The position numbers and the translations under genes are program-made. Source: a bacterium (GTDB taxonomy: Bacteria; Patescibacteria; Paceibacteria; UBA9973; SBAW01). Taken from it: a DNA stretch of 28,410 nucleotides. The notes below the pieces were generated by a model, which was not told the origin of the DNA, did no database searches, and was given only the letters and a program-made list of their open reading frames with translations. How positions within the stretch are numbered: position 1 is the stretch's first letter; the number at the start of each line of letters is the position of its first letter. The stretch lies in NCBI GenBank assembly GCA_021825025.1, contig JAKAIP010000001.1:1-28410 (forward strand). The letters are read 5' to 3'. Below are positions 7,501 to 14,406 of this stretch, one piece after another.

Positions 7501-7792
7501 CAACGTTCCACGCTGAGCCAGGCATAGCTTTCAATGTGTTCATGATCATGTTCTGAGGTTTCGCGGCTTCTTTAGCCAGATTCTCTGCGTTGTCTGCTTG
7601 AATTTTTAGCGATTTTATCTTGCTTTGCTCCAATGACTGCGACGCTTCAGTATTTGCTGGTTCATAAGTACGTGTGATTGTAGTATCCATACCGTGTTGT
7701 TTGGCAATGGAATCAAAAGTGTTCTTCACGCCTTGTTCGGCCTGACCTGCCACATATCCTACAGATTTTGCAATTGAACCAAATATATCCAT
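4565..7792 (-). CDS. large internal virion / DNA-ejection protein (1075 aa)
   Basis: The frame extends upstream to 7879, but ATG at 7792 (MDIFGSIAKSVGYVAGQAEQ) follows the preceding stop directly and gives a sensible start. The protein is mostly helical. A central region (about residues 515-710: FWTRALRSGATSMN, VPNSLRDFETATLVN, LNLWVPFLNARLQGE) resembles the large polyvalent protein-associated domain type (LPD38-like) found in phage ejection proteins. A hydrophobic stretch (AAWLGAKIGGLAIVPFLASY, about 713-732) could insert in a membrane. The C-terminal third is charged and coiled-coil-like. Size and position after the adaptor/nozzle genes resemble the internal core proteins of podoviruses, which form the channel for genome entry. 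It ends in an ATGA overlap with the ATP-grasp gene. Confidence 0.7.
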   Translation of the reverse strand: MDIFGSIAKSVGYVAGQAEQGVKNTFDSIAKQHGMDTTITRTYEPANTEASQSLEQSKIKSLKIQADNAENLAKEAAKPQNMIMNTLKAMPGSAWNVVDTIGRTAGAVSSKVLDDVAPGVKEIYSGIKTGDWQPYLHTLSESSKMPEEFIKDSNGKLRLNPGWSAKAQDIGLGTIGEDFVAKEIGTVLKPAVETALTKVERILKEGQQQIVESKKKSFGKVADKALTELYDSAHPISKLVTDVEKKTGSTLSADENAYIAARIYKASSGKIQQWTSRFGNILKETKKDGTALSDLSSYLFAQRSAERADRGFSNPGELTAEESRAALTEMSGRIGSEAFAKVEAAAQRIYGYADDMLQYMKDGGLLSQEQIDGIKKNNQKYTPFDVIEHLIDNETIVPANRRGFNVAEQDLVQTLKGAAPGQRVDDPLNAFVRKAIKMVDQVERNKVAMKVGDMVKRFGEDIKDFATIRASDKTSIPKGFDKISYLRDGVKEQVILPQDVADAMKRLSAKQADMITRAASFWTRALRSGATSMNVAFIVPNSLRDFETATLVNKDGFNIVDLGRGLFESIKSVATEYGVKVDDGLYQSYLKDGGSMGGYYSTYLNEIPRTVEELTQSNARKLLSLLNPLKLIETAGQISERSTRLGVYGKALSKGKSGIEAAFQSREATVDFAKMGETGKILNLWVPFLNARLQGEVNIMKSIGHDIKDPARAAWLGAKIGGLAIVPFLASYYNNVYRFPEVWNDIADYEKANNIILIYGNHQDDSGAYDQVIKMPKGDWNYFIDPIQDVMNWMVDKNVPLFNTLASDSLMDFVPLTTVQGDTFAQSLGGSLVNTFPTEIKAPVQWMTNFDLYRMQPIVPKSMENASPREQYKPYTSLIAQKLGSLLNLSPLQIQDAVQTLMGGAGTQALNLAGTVEKPGMTLPFTAAGERFMQARGGASTKKADEDIAKFQTQMADRNVIETRTAQNAFNALRKASSDAEAQKILDDIKSNPRIVSKLKTLIEDAAKNTTFADTQLKQLSPIERAQYIYYKLKTFNNDEEAKAWADHLDKEGLFTTQTKQQLQIFIEQQTQGQQ

Positions 7793-7793
7793 A

Positions 7794-9074
7794 TTAATGT
7801 GTCGTTGATGCACCAGAGTCCGTTGAACGTATAGTTGAGATAAGATCGCCCAAACTTGCTGCTGGTTTCCCAATACCAAGTTTAGTGGCTGATTCAGGAT
7901 TCAGGAGTTGTTTAAATTTAGCATCGAAATCAAGCACACTCCCATATGTAGAATAATCATTTCGCAATGCCATATAAAGGCCCGGGTCGACGTATCCATC
8001 TGATCCAAGAGCGTTATATTGAACACCGTCGTATTCTCCCCCTGAGCGCAGAATGGAGTCTGCTGCATTGAATGCCTGCGTTTTAAATGCAGTTGTAGTG
8101 GTGTCTTTTAAGCCGGTAGGATACACAGTAGTAGTAATATCGCCCGTATCGGGATCTTGCGAGATGATAGACATCATCTTATTACCATTTGCATCTACGC
8201 CACTAGTTGTTCCGATTACATTTGCTCTTGGTTTTGTACGCGCAAATTCAGCCATAAACCCAGGTGGGAAGCCTGCCTTCATTTCAAGATCATTGATCTG
8301 AGCGCCGAGAGCTGGGTTTGATTTCACAAAATCAGTGAAGCTCTTTCCTGAGCTTGCAATGATCGTATTCATTGTCGATAACTTGGCGCGCGCGTCGGTA
8401 GAGATACGTTCCGTGAGCGTTTGTTCGTGATATTGCTTGGTCTCAAACGCATTCTGTAACTGCATGTTTTGAGTGAAAGTCTTATTATAGGCATCAGCGG
8501 AAGCCGTGTAATCCTTCTCGGTAAGACTCATCATCGTATTGATGAAATTGTTTTTGATAGTCAAAGCACTATTGATCGCAGCCTCTTCCAGATTCAATGA
8601 GTCCAGCTGTGCCTGAGCGTTTCGCTGCGCTTCACTCATACGACCGGTATAACCCGCCATAGTCTCTCCACCGGCGCCTTCTTCAGATGCCTTAAATTGG
8701 AGCAATGATCCCTGGATCGCTGCCTTCTCCTGCTGGATATTGGAAAGATTGTCTTCCAGTGCGGGAACGCCAGCATCGGCACGCATCTTAGCGTATATGT
8801 CGGTATACGATGGAGGTGGCGGTGGCGTTGCCCCGCCACCAGGCATGACCGCCTGTGCGAATTCGGAAAAACTCTGCCCATCTGTAGGCTTGGTGCCAGT
8901 GCTGTCAACCAATGAACGAAGTGCGCTCGAGCTGGAGACGCCACCAGTACTGGTAGTGCTTGTGCCACCAGTACTGGTGGATGCAGGCGGTGGTGTCACC
9001 AAAGCTCCCGTGTCGGTGTTCACGGTAGCGCCTGACGGCGTCTTAACATCTCCTGTAAGTGGTTGATCAGCCAT
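7794..9074 (-). CDS. probable internal virion protein, helical with low-complexity N-terminus (426 aa)
   Basis: The first 90 residues are Thr/Ser/Gly/Pro-rich (VTPPPASTSTGGTSTTSTGG and a PPPPP run), resembling a flexible linker. Residues about 100-240 form a long helical or coiled-coil region (LSNIQQEKAAIQGSLLQFK, MSEAQRNAQAQLDSLNLEEA). A more globular Thr-rich segment and a short helical C-terminus follow. No enzyme motif is visible. The gene lies between the adaptor-like and large ejection-protein genes, with one base to the latter's start, where podoviruses encode small core proteins. The start has TAAACT six bases upstream instead of a Shine-Dalgarno. Confidence 0.6.
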   Translation of the reverse strand: MADQPLTGDVKTPSGATVNTDTGALVTPPPASTSTGGTSTTSTGGVSSSSALRSLVDSTGTKPTDGQSFSEFAQAVMPGGGATPPPPPSYTDIYAKMRADAGVPALEDNLSNIQQEKAAIQGSLLQFKASEEGAGGETMAGYTGRMSEAQRNAQAQLDSLNLEEAAINSALTIKNNFINTMMSLTEKDYTASADAYNKTFTQNMQLQNAFETKQYHEQTLTERISTDARAKLSTMNTIIASSGKSFTDFVKSNPALGAQINDLEMKAGFPPGFMAEFARTKPRANVIGTTSGVDANGNKMMSIISQDPDTGDITTTVYPTGLKDTTTTAFKTQAFNAADSILRSGGEYDGVQYNALGSDGYVDPGLYMALRNDYSTYGSVLDFDAKFKQLLNPESATKLGIGKPAASLGDLISTIRSTDSGASTTH

Positions 9075-9083
9075 AATTTAAGT

Positions 9084-10340
9084 TTAATCGAAAATAAATC
9101 CTTGCTCATCCTCCCATCGACCGTTTTCAATATTCTTGATCGTGATGTCGTAATCGCCCTCAAGTGATGGCAAGAAGTGATACGTCGTCTGGCGGAGCAT
9201 TCGTTGGGACGGGTATGTCCTCTGATAGTTCGGCAGCGCGACCTGCATATAATATTCCAGTGCCATTTGGATCGTCTGCTTATCTGCGCGCGCGGCGATC
9301 GCCGCGCGATAGTCTCCCCACGCCACAATGAGGTCGAACTCATCGGTATCGGCGACTAACACATCGGTTGATGCACCAGTGGAATTCTCAATGTAGGTTC
9401 CTGACGAATTCTGCCATCCATACTTTGTGTAGTAGAACAGATCATGGAAATCACCATATGCTGCTTCACACCAATCAAGCAACCATGCCGTCGTTGCAAC
9501 GAGGCTGCTGGTTTTCGTAATGATAAACTGAAGATAGTCGATTGCAGCAATGTTCGGAGAACCGGTTGCGGAAGACTTTGATACGGTGAACTTAAGCGTG
9601 TTCCACCCCTGATAGAAAGAAAGACCCTCCCACGTCGTAGTAACTGCTGTGAGCGTATAATAGTCGCTCGCGCTTGAACCTATCACCATCTGGAAATTCG
9701 TCAGACCAGTGAGCGCAGCGGTTGTCGGGATGAACACGCGGATGAAGATCTGGCGGCCTACATAATTCGTGAGGTCCTGCGGAGTCATGCCAGTCACCGT
9801 AATGGTTGCTGCCGTGTTGCTCGAGGCGGTATCGAATTGCAATGAACCGGAACCATGAAGGAAATTCTGGATGTTGATTGATGCATTGCTTGCGTCTCCT
9901 GACGCAGTGATGGTGCCATTGTTTGTCAATGAATCAAAATCATTGAGCATGATATTCTGCGTTTGCAGGCTCGTAGAAATATTCAAGAACCCAAGACCAT
10001 CATGGTCATCGATACAGATCAAACCGCCGACGCGTGTCTTGTTCACATCGAATTCCTCGCGCGACGTCAGATAAAATTCCTCTGAACGGTTAACCTGACG
10101 AGCAAGGTCAATGATCGCTTCACCCTTAAGGTCCACTGGTCGCTGATACGAGGTAATATCCTGAAAGATACCTGGCGCCATCGACACCTTGCGCACCGCT
10201 GAACGCAGGTCCACCTGCGCGAATACCTCGCGTACGATGCGATTGTAGAGCGCCTTCTCATTAAGGAATTGCGCATTCTTGCCGGTCACGCCTTCGGCGA
10301 TCGCGGTCTGAAGATCTGTGTAGGTATAAGTGAAAGACAT
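9084..10340 (-). CDS. head-tail adaptor-like protein with inserted beta-sandwich domain (418 aa)
   Basis: Residues 1-125 are helical then beta (YTDLQTAIAEGVTG, NEKALYNRIVREVFAQVDL, SYQRPVDLKGEAII). Residues about 330-418 return to a helical pattern (DEFDLIVAWGDYRAAIAARA, MALEYYMQVALPNYQRTYPS). Both flanks resemble podovirus adaptor/stopper proteins that bridge portal and nozzle; this is pattern recognition, not a named match. Between them, about 130-300, lies a Ser/Thr-rich domain with jelly-roll style strands (GSGSLQFDTASSNTAATITV, RQIFIRVFIPTTAALTG, YQGWNTLKFTVSKSS), reminiscent of carbohydrate-binding or galactose-binding-like folds. The insert could decorate the tail and bind a surface glycan. 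TAATAT lies six bases upstream of the ATG. Confidence 0.55.
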   Translation of the reverse strand: MSFTYTYTDLQTAIAEGVTGKNAQFLNEKALYNRIVREVFAQVDLRSAVRKVSMAPGIFQDITSYQRPVDLKGEAIIDLARQVNRSEEFYLTSREEFDVNKTRVGGLICIDDHDGLGFLNISTSLQTQNIMLNDFDSLTNNGTITASGDASNASINIQNFLHGSGSLQFDTASSNTAATITVTGMTPQDLTNYVGRQIFIRVFIPTTAALTGLTNFQMVIGSSASDYYTLTAVTTTWEGLSFYQGWNTLKFTVSKSSATGSPNIAAIDYLQFIITKTSSLVATTAWLLDWCEAAYGDFHDLFYYTKYGWQNSSGTYIENSTGASTDVLVADTDEFDLIVAWGDYRAAIAARADKQTIQMALEYYMQVALPNYQRTYPSQRMLRQTTYHFLPSLEGDYDITIKNIENGRWEDEQGFIFD

Positions 10341-10349
10341 AGCTATATA

Positions 10350-12185
10350 TTACAACGGAGCGGCCAAATAATCTTCTGAATCCACATTTAGAGATTCCAC
10401 TTGAACATCCGTACCGCGCATTTCGACCTCAAATTGCGCAAACGCACCGGCTGCCTGAATCACTCCTGGTGTCAGCGTACTATATGATACTGAACCAAAA
10501 GCAACAGGAAGTGTCGGAGATGTCGTACCGAATTGCGTTATGGGATTATTCTTAGTCATCGTAAGGAAGTTATCAAAACGCACCAAAACTCCGCGCGCAG
10601 AGGTATACGGAGCATTCTCAGTAAGGGTTATCGTGATAGTCGATCCTGATGTTCCTGCGTCATTGCCATCAGGAGTTTTGCTAAAAGACGCGATGGTAAA
10701 TGTACATCCGGCGTTATCTCCTGCTAGGATTTCGATATGTGAATTCTCGGGCGATATAGAGCTTGACACTTTTGCAGGAACAATTCCGCTTAATGTTGAT
10801 GCAGATGTCCACGTCAAGTATCCTACGACTGGTAAACCATTCGATTGCGTCAATGGATCTGACACACGATACTTGACGATGACAGAAGCTGCATTGGCAG
10901 CGAAATTTTTACCCTTCACCCATAATGCTTTGAATAAATTGAATATAGCGGTAGCTTTCACATATCCTGTCCTGATTCTGGAACGATTATTATTCGTTAA
11001 ATTACCAGTGTTATAGATTGCTGTCAAATATGATGGAGCGTTGAAGTCGGTATATACCCTACCGCTCAAAAGGAAAGCTGGATTCGTAAATGTGTAAACG
11101 ATTGCACCAAGAGCTCCATAAATAGATGCGCCGAAGTCGATATCCGTTCCAGCTACTTTGTATTGTCCTAATGCACTTTGATGATACAAATTATGAGTGT
11201 TCACATTATATATCCAGACGCCGCCCCTGAGATCCATTCCTTGGACGGGATTTATGAGCATATAGATCAAATTGTTGACCGCTGTCATACCACGAGCGCT
11301 ATTGGTTGATGCATCCAATGTAAGTTGATTGAATGCGTACTTGAATGGAAAATACGTGACTTCTTGAAAATTGTTACCATTAAAAGCCATCAACGAACCA
11401 TTAGTAGCCAATACCCAAGGATTTCCATTCTGTATACACATCTGCATAGGAAAAATATCTAGGGCATAAAAGCTGTTGTATGTAGTAGAAGATCCATCCC
11501 AATATGCAATGGCACCTTTTATATAAAAAGTACTTTGCAAAAGAAACCAAAATCCATCCTGATTCGTGACAATGCTAGCTATCTTATATTGCGGTGGAAA
11601 TATTAATCGACTCGCCGTTATCGTGTCACTACGATCTGTGGTATGTACAAGATTACCATCTCCAACCGCCACTAAGCGCATTGCATCATAACGCGCCATC
11701 GGATGCGCGTTTGTTGATGTCAAAGTAAAACCATATGATGACCATACATGTGCTGAGCCGACCGCATTCAAAACATAGACTACCGTGCTGTCTGATACAA
11801 GGAGACGTTCGTTTTGGTTATTTGTACCATTAATCTCATGCACAACTGCTTCTTGTGCGCCCGTTCCTCCGTAACCCGTATCTTTTGCAAAGGAAGATCC
11901 CGGAGATGAGTTCGAACTTTTAGAGACTATTCCTCCTCCTGCAGCAAACCACTTACTGGCACCATCTGCATCAGTGTTCACAAAACTCTGCGCTATCCCA
12001 AGTCCTGAAATATCCGTACCATCACTGTTCACATTCACACGTAAGGCCGTCCCTATACGTCCAGGAAATCTATCAAGATCAACATTGGAGCAATCCGAAA
12101 AATCACAGGCATATTTATTCGGAGAAATTCCAGACCACCCAGATGCAGATATGTTGGGTATTCGATTCGAATAAGTTTGTATCAT
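10350..12185 (-). CDS. tail nozzle/tube-like structural protein, probable beta-propeller (611 aa)
   Basis: The N-terminus (NRIPNISASGWSGISPN) leads into many short strand repeats with propeller-like spacing: NERLLVSDSTVVYVLNAV, YDAMRLVAVGDGNLVHTTDR, NGNPWVLATNGSLMAFNGNN, VNNLIYMLINPVQG. The C-terminal 200 residues are beta-rich, suggesting an added sandwich domain. Podovirus nozzle proteins (T7 gp12 type) contain a beta-propeller of similar overall size. The assignment rests on size, beta composition and position between the adaptor-like gene and the fibre block, not on sequence identity. No signal peptide or catalytic motif is visible. TACAAT sits six bases upstream of the ATG, inside the end of the previous gene. 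Confidence 0.5.
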   Translation of the reverse strand: MIQTYSNRIPNISASGWSGISPNKYACDFSDCSNVDLDRFPGRIGTALRVNVNSDGTDISGLGIAQSFVNTDADGASKWFAAGGGIVSKSSNSSPGSSFAKDTGYGGTGAQEAVVHEINGTNNQNERLLVSDSTVVYVLNAVGSAHVWSSYGFTLTSTNAHPMARYDAMRLVAVGDGNLVHTTDRSDTITASRLIFPPQYKIASIVTNQDGFWFLLQSTFYIKGAIAYWDGSSTTYNSFYALDIFPMQMCIQNGNPWVLATNGSLMAFNGNNFQEVTYFPFKYAFNQLTLDASTNSARGMTAVNNLIYMLINPVQGMDLRGGVWIYNVNTHNLYHQSALGQYKVAGTDIDFGASIYGALGAIVYTFTNPAFLLSGRVYTDFNAPSYLTAIYNTGNLTNNNRSRIRTGYVKATAIFNLFKALWVKGKNFAANAASVIVKYRVSDPLTQSNGLPVVGYLTWTSASTLSGIVPAKVSSSISPENSHIEILAGDNAGCTFTIASFSKTPDGNDAGTSGSTITITLTENAPYTSARGVLVRFDNFLTMTKNNPITQFGTTSPTLPVAFGSVSYSTLTPGVIQAAGAFAQFEVEMRGTDVQVESLNVDSEDYLAAPL

Positions 12186-12187
12186 AT

Positions 12188-12637
12188 CTATATTGTAACA
12201 GTAAACGTGAATTCTGTGTCAGTGGCAGCCGCAGACGAATTGTATGTTTTAACGATAAATGTCGTATTGGTAGCATTTCGCGTATATGTCATGAAAGCGA
12301 TTGCTGTGGCGCATGGCGCAAAGGTAACGGAATAGTTTTGTGTTACGCCAGTTGACGGAGGTGGCAAGGTATGAGTGATGGTGTATACTCCTGTTGCGGT
12401 ATGAGCGACCGACCAACCAGCTGGGAAAAAGTCTCCAATGGTGCCATTTGATTTTACGTGCCCGATATATTCAGATCGTGGCTTAAAGTTCCACTGGTTC
12501 AAAAACCAGAGCAAGACTTTCTGCGACACCGGATCCAAGGGATACCTCAGTTGCTGGTAAATAGGACCCGCGGTGTTTTCATCCGGGGTTATAGAGATCG
12601 CGGACTCAAGCTGATTAATAGGATCTGACGAAGGCAT
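12188..12637 (-). CDS. small tail-associated structural protein (149 aa)
   Basis: The N-terminal half is mixed (PINQLESAISITPDENTAGP, VSQKVLLWFLNQWNFKPRSE). The second half is a beta-sandwich-like stretch (GDFFPAGWSVAHTATGVYTI, THTLPPPSTGVTQNYSV, NTTFIVKTYNSS, FTFTVTI). The phrase GWSVAHTATGVYTITHTL resembles repeats in the C-terminal parts of phage fibre or receptor-binding proteins. It sits two bases before the nozzle-like gene. A minor tail or fibre-tip role is likely, but the family is not identified. Confidence 0.55.
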   Translation of the reverse strand: MPSSDPINQLESAISITPDENTAGPIYQQLRYPLDPVSQKVLLWFLNQWNFKPRSEYIGHVKSNGTIGDFFPAGWSVAHTATGVYTITHTLPPPSTGVTQNYSVTFAPCATAIAFMTYTRNATNTTFIVKTYNSSAAATDTEFTFTVTI

Positions 12638-12638
12638 A

Positions 12639-12794
12639 TCAGGAAAGTTTCTTATAACCGATGTTCTTGGCGAGATTCTTTACATTGACGCGAACCGACT
12701 TTGTCTTGCGCGGCGTGAACTTACCGACTCCGATCTTTCGACCAGTCTGTGCGGTCTTAGGCGTGAACTTTCCGATACCTGGATTACTGTTCAT
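12639..12794 (-). CDS. small basic protein with internal GKFTP repeat (51 aa)
   Basis: ATG at 12794, TGA at 12639-12641. The sequence starts MNSNPGIGKFTPKTAQTGRK and continues IGVGKFTPRKTKS, so the unit G-K-F-T-P-(K/R) occurs twice, 16 residues apart. The rest (VNVKNLAKNIGYKKL) is also strongly basic, and there are no acidic residues. It overlaps the membrane-protein gene upstream by 11 nt and ends one base before the 149-aa gene, so the frame is locked into the operon. It may bind nucleic acid, or be a small virion or membrane-partner peptide; unknown. Confidence 0.6.
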   Translation of the reverse strand: MNSNPGIGKFTPKTAQTGRKIGVGKFTPRKTKSVRVNVKNLAKNIGYKKLS

Positions 12795-12951
12795 ATACGG
12801 TCATGTTAGTGGTTTGTAATGCTTCAAGCACAGCTGTTTTCTGTGCTTCGGGAGTAGTATTGCGATAGATGAAGATCAGCGTCACAAGGCTGGCAATAGC
12901 AAGCAGGCAAACGACCACGAGCGTATACAGAAGTTTGTCGAGATCGGTCAT
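12784..12951 (-). CDS. single-pass membrane protein (55 aa), possible lysis partner
   Basis: The open frame extends to 13044, but the ATG at 12951 overlaps the previous stop as ATGA and gives MTDLDKLLYTLVVVCLLAIA. One transmembrane segment spans about residues 8-29, followed by a polar tail (NTTPEAQKTAVLEALQTTNM) that may be a short helix. It pairs with the upstream coiled-coil membrane protein and could form a small holin/antiholin or spanin-like unit, but no signature confirms this. Confidence 0.6.
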   Translation of the reverse strand: MTDLDKLLYTLVVVCLLAIASLVTLIFIYRNTTPEAQKTAVLEALQTTNMTVYEQ

Positions 12952-13343
12952 TTTATCGCAATGAATTGAGAAATAAAAATGAATAGGATAGGGAGCACCA
13001 AAACAGCTATGATCGTTAAACCACCCACAATGAACATCTTCCACAACTCTAGCGCGCGGACACGCCCGTTGGTACGCTTCACATGCTCAAGAACTTCTTT
13101 CGTCAACGCAGTATCGGTCTCGATCTTCTGATTCAGATTCGAAAACTGAAGATCGCTTTCAGATTTCGTATAAACGCTACCGAGTCGATCAGAGAGTTCT
13201 TGCAATTGCTTAGCTGTCTCAGGACTCATCGTTGCGTGTTCCCGTCCGATAATTATTCCCTCTTCTTTCGACTTTTCTTTGATAGCTTCAAGTGCTGATG
13301 ACGTGAGCGTTATCTTCCTATTCTGTTGTTCGGTGATAGACAT
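12948..13343 (-). CDS. coiled-coil protein with C-terminal membrane anchor, XhlA-like (131 aa)
   Basis: Residues about 10-90 are helical and charged (TSSALEAIKEKSKEEG, ETAKQLQELSDRLGSV, LNQKIETDTALTKEVLEHVK). Then comes NGRVRALELWKMFIVGGLTI and a hydrophobic stretch VLVLPILFIFISQFI. The layout of a coiled coil ending in N-G-R-V-x-x-L-E-x-W-K followed by one membrane helix is common in small phage proteins and resembles XhlA-type lysis accessory proteins. No catalytic motif is present. It is translationally coupled (ATGA) to the single-pass membrane protein downstream. A role in lysis or in membrane docking during infection is inferred. Confidence 0.6.
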   Translation of the reverse strand: MSITEQQNRKITLTSSALEAIKEKSKEEGIIIGREHATMSPETAKQLQELSDRLGSVYTKSESDLQFSNLNQKIETDTALTKEVLEHVKRTNGRVRALELWKMFIVGGLTIIAVLVLPILFIFISQFIAIK

Positions 13344-13344
13344 G

Positions 13345-14271
13345 TTAGAAGAAGCGGAGGAAGCGGAGGAAGAAGATGGAGGAGACCGGAGTCACGGTAG
13401 GTGTCCATGTTCCACTGGACGTGAACGTCCATATGTCATTACCGCCTGAGACGGTATGAGTTCCGCCTGTTGCGATGATTCCTGCGGAAGTCGGTGCGGA
13501 GATTATGACAATCCCAGAGCCGCCGTTCCCTCCTGTGCCTGTTGAACCGCCACCACCACCACCACCGCCTGTATTTGCCGTGCCAGCAGTTCCATTTGCG
13601 GTATCGACACCACCTGCACCGCCACCTCCGGCGCCCCCAGAACCAGCCGTACCGCCAGTGTAATAGACACCTCCTCCACCACCACCTGCGTAGGTGACAG
13701 ATATGCCGCTTATTGAATTTGCCGTTCCGTCACCACCCTTACCGCCAGTAGAACCAGCAGCATCCCCACCATTTTGTGAGGCGCCCCCGCCTCCCGCAGA
13801 CGGAAATGGTGAACCTGTCTGATTCCATGCTCCACCATTTCCCCCCTGACTACCCGTGCCGCCGACGAAACTAAAAGCATCTCCTGTCGCACCTGCTCCA
13901 CCGCCAGAGCCTCCGTTCCGGCCATTGCCTGCTCCTGCTGAGTTGGTCGCTACCTGACCACCACCGCCACCACCAATAGCAGTTATCGTATCGAATACGG
14001 AATTAGTTCCGTCGCCACCTTGCGCTCCACCTCCACCGCTCACTCCGGTACCTCCTGACCCGACAGTAATTGAATATGGAGTCCCTGAAGTGATCGTGTG
14101 ACCAGAACCTGCCTGATATCCACCTGCGCCACCTCCGGCTCCTGAACCTCCTCCACCACCCGCCACCACTAAGTAAGAGATAGTCGTTGCGGCATTCGCA
14201 TATACTACAGGCAACACAAAAACTCCTATGGAGAGAGCTATTGTGGCGAATGTATATAGTATTCCTTTCAT
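13345..14271 (-). CDS. secreted glycine-rich adhesin/fibre-like protein (308 aa)
   Basis: The N-terminus MKGILYTFATIALSIGVFVL followed by PVVYANA-ATT is a convincing Sec signal peptide with cleavage near residue 27. Residues about 35-265 are built from Gly runs (AGGGGGSGAGGGAGG, IGGGGGGQ, NTGGGGGGGGSTG), resembling polyglycine-II sandwich domains of phage adhesins such as T-even-type gp38 proteins. The region GTHTVSGGNDIWTFTSSGTW is the closing strand module commonly found in glycine-rich domain proteins. The last residues, SIFFLRFLRFF, are odd, hydrophobic-aromatic and come from a purine-rich 9-nt tandem repeat. A signal peptide on a fibre-like protein is unusual for a cytoplasmically assembled virion. 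Its start overlaps the 45-aa gene by ATGA. Confidence 0.7.
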   Translation of the reverse strand: MKGILYTFATIALSIGVFVLPVVYANAATTISYLVVAGGGGGSGAGGGAGGYQAGSGHTITSGTPYSITVGSGGTGVSGGGGAQGGDGTNSVFDTITAIGGGGGGQVATNSAGAGNGRNGGSGGGAGATGDAFSFVGGTGSQGGNGGAWNQTGSPFPSAGGGGASQNGGDAAGSTGGKGGDGTANSISGISVTYAGGGGGGVYYTGGTAGSGGAGGGGAGGVDTANGTAGTANTGGGGGGGGSTGTGGNGGSGIVIISAPTSAGIIATGGTHTVSGGNDIWTFTSSGTWTPTVTPVSSIFFLRFLRFF

Positions 14272-14405
14272 TCTGTTGCTCCTGCTATATAGCCCTCTTC
14301 ATAAGACACATCAAGCCCTTGCGCTTTATAAAAAGCTATCTTAATAAGATTTATAAAATGCTTTCCAGCAGATTTTCCATCTATATATCCTTTTTCGTAA
14401 TTCAT
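14268..14405 (-). CDS. small unknown protein (45 aa)
   Basis: ATG at 14405 lies one base after the 491-aa gene stop, and the TGA overlaps the next gene's ATG (ATGA). The frame therefore fills the gap exactly. The sequence begins MNYEKGYIDGKSAGKHFINL and ends YEEGYIAGATE, so the motif Y-x-x-G-Y-I-x-G occurs near both ends. It is more A/T-rich than the surrounding fibre genes. It lacks a signal peptide or membrane segment and belongs to no family I recognise. It might act as a chaperone or assembly factor for the flanking fibre-like proteins, from position only. Confidence 0.6.
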   Translation of the reverse strand: MNYEKGYIDGKSAGKHFINLIKIAFYKAQGLDVSYEEGYIAGATE

Positions 14406-14406
14406 A

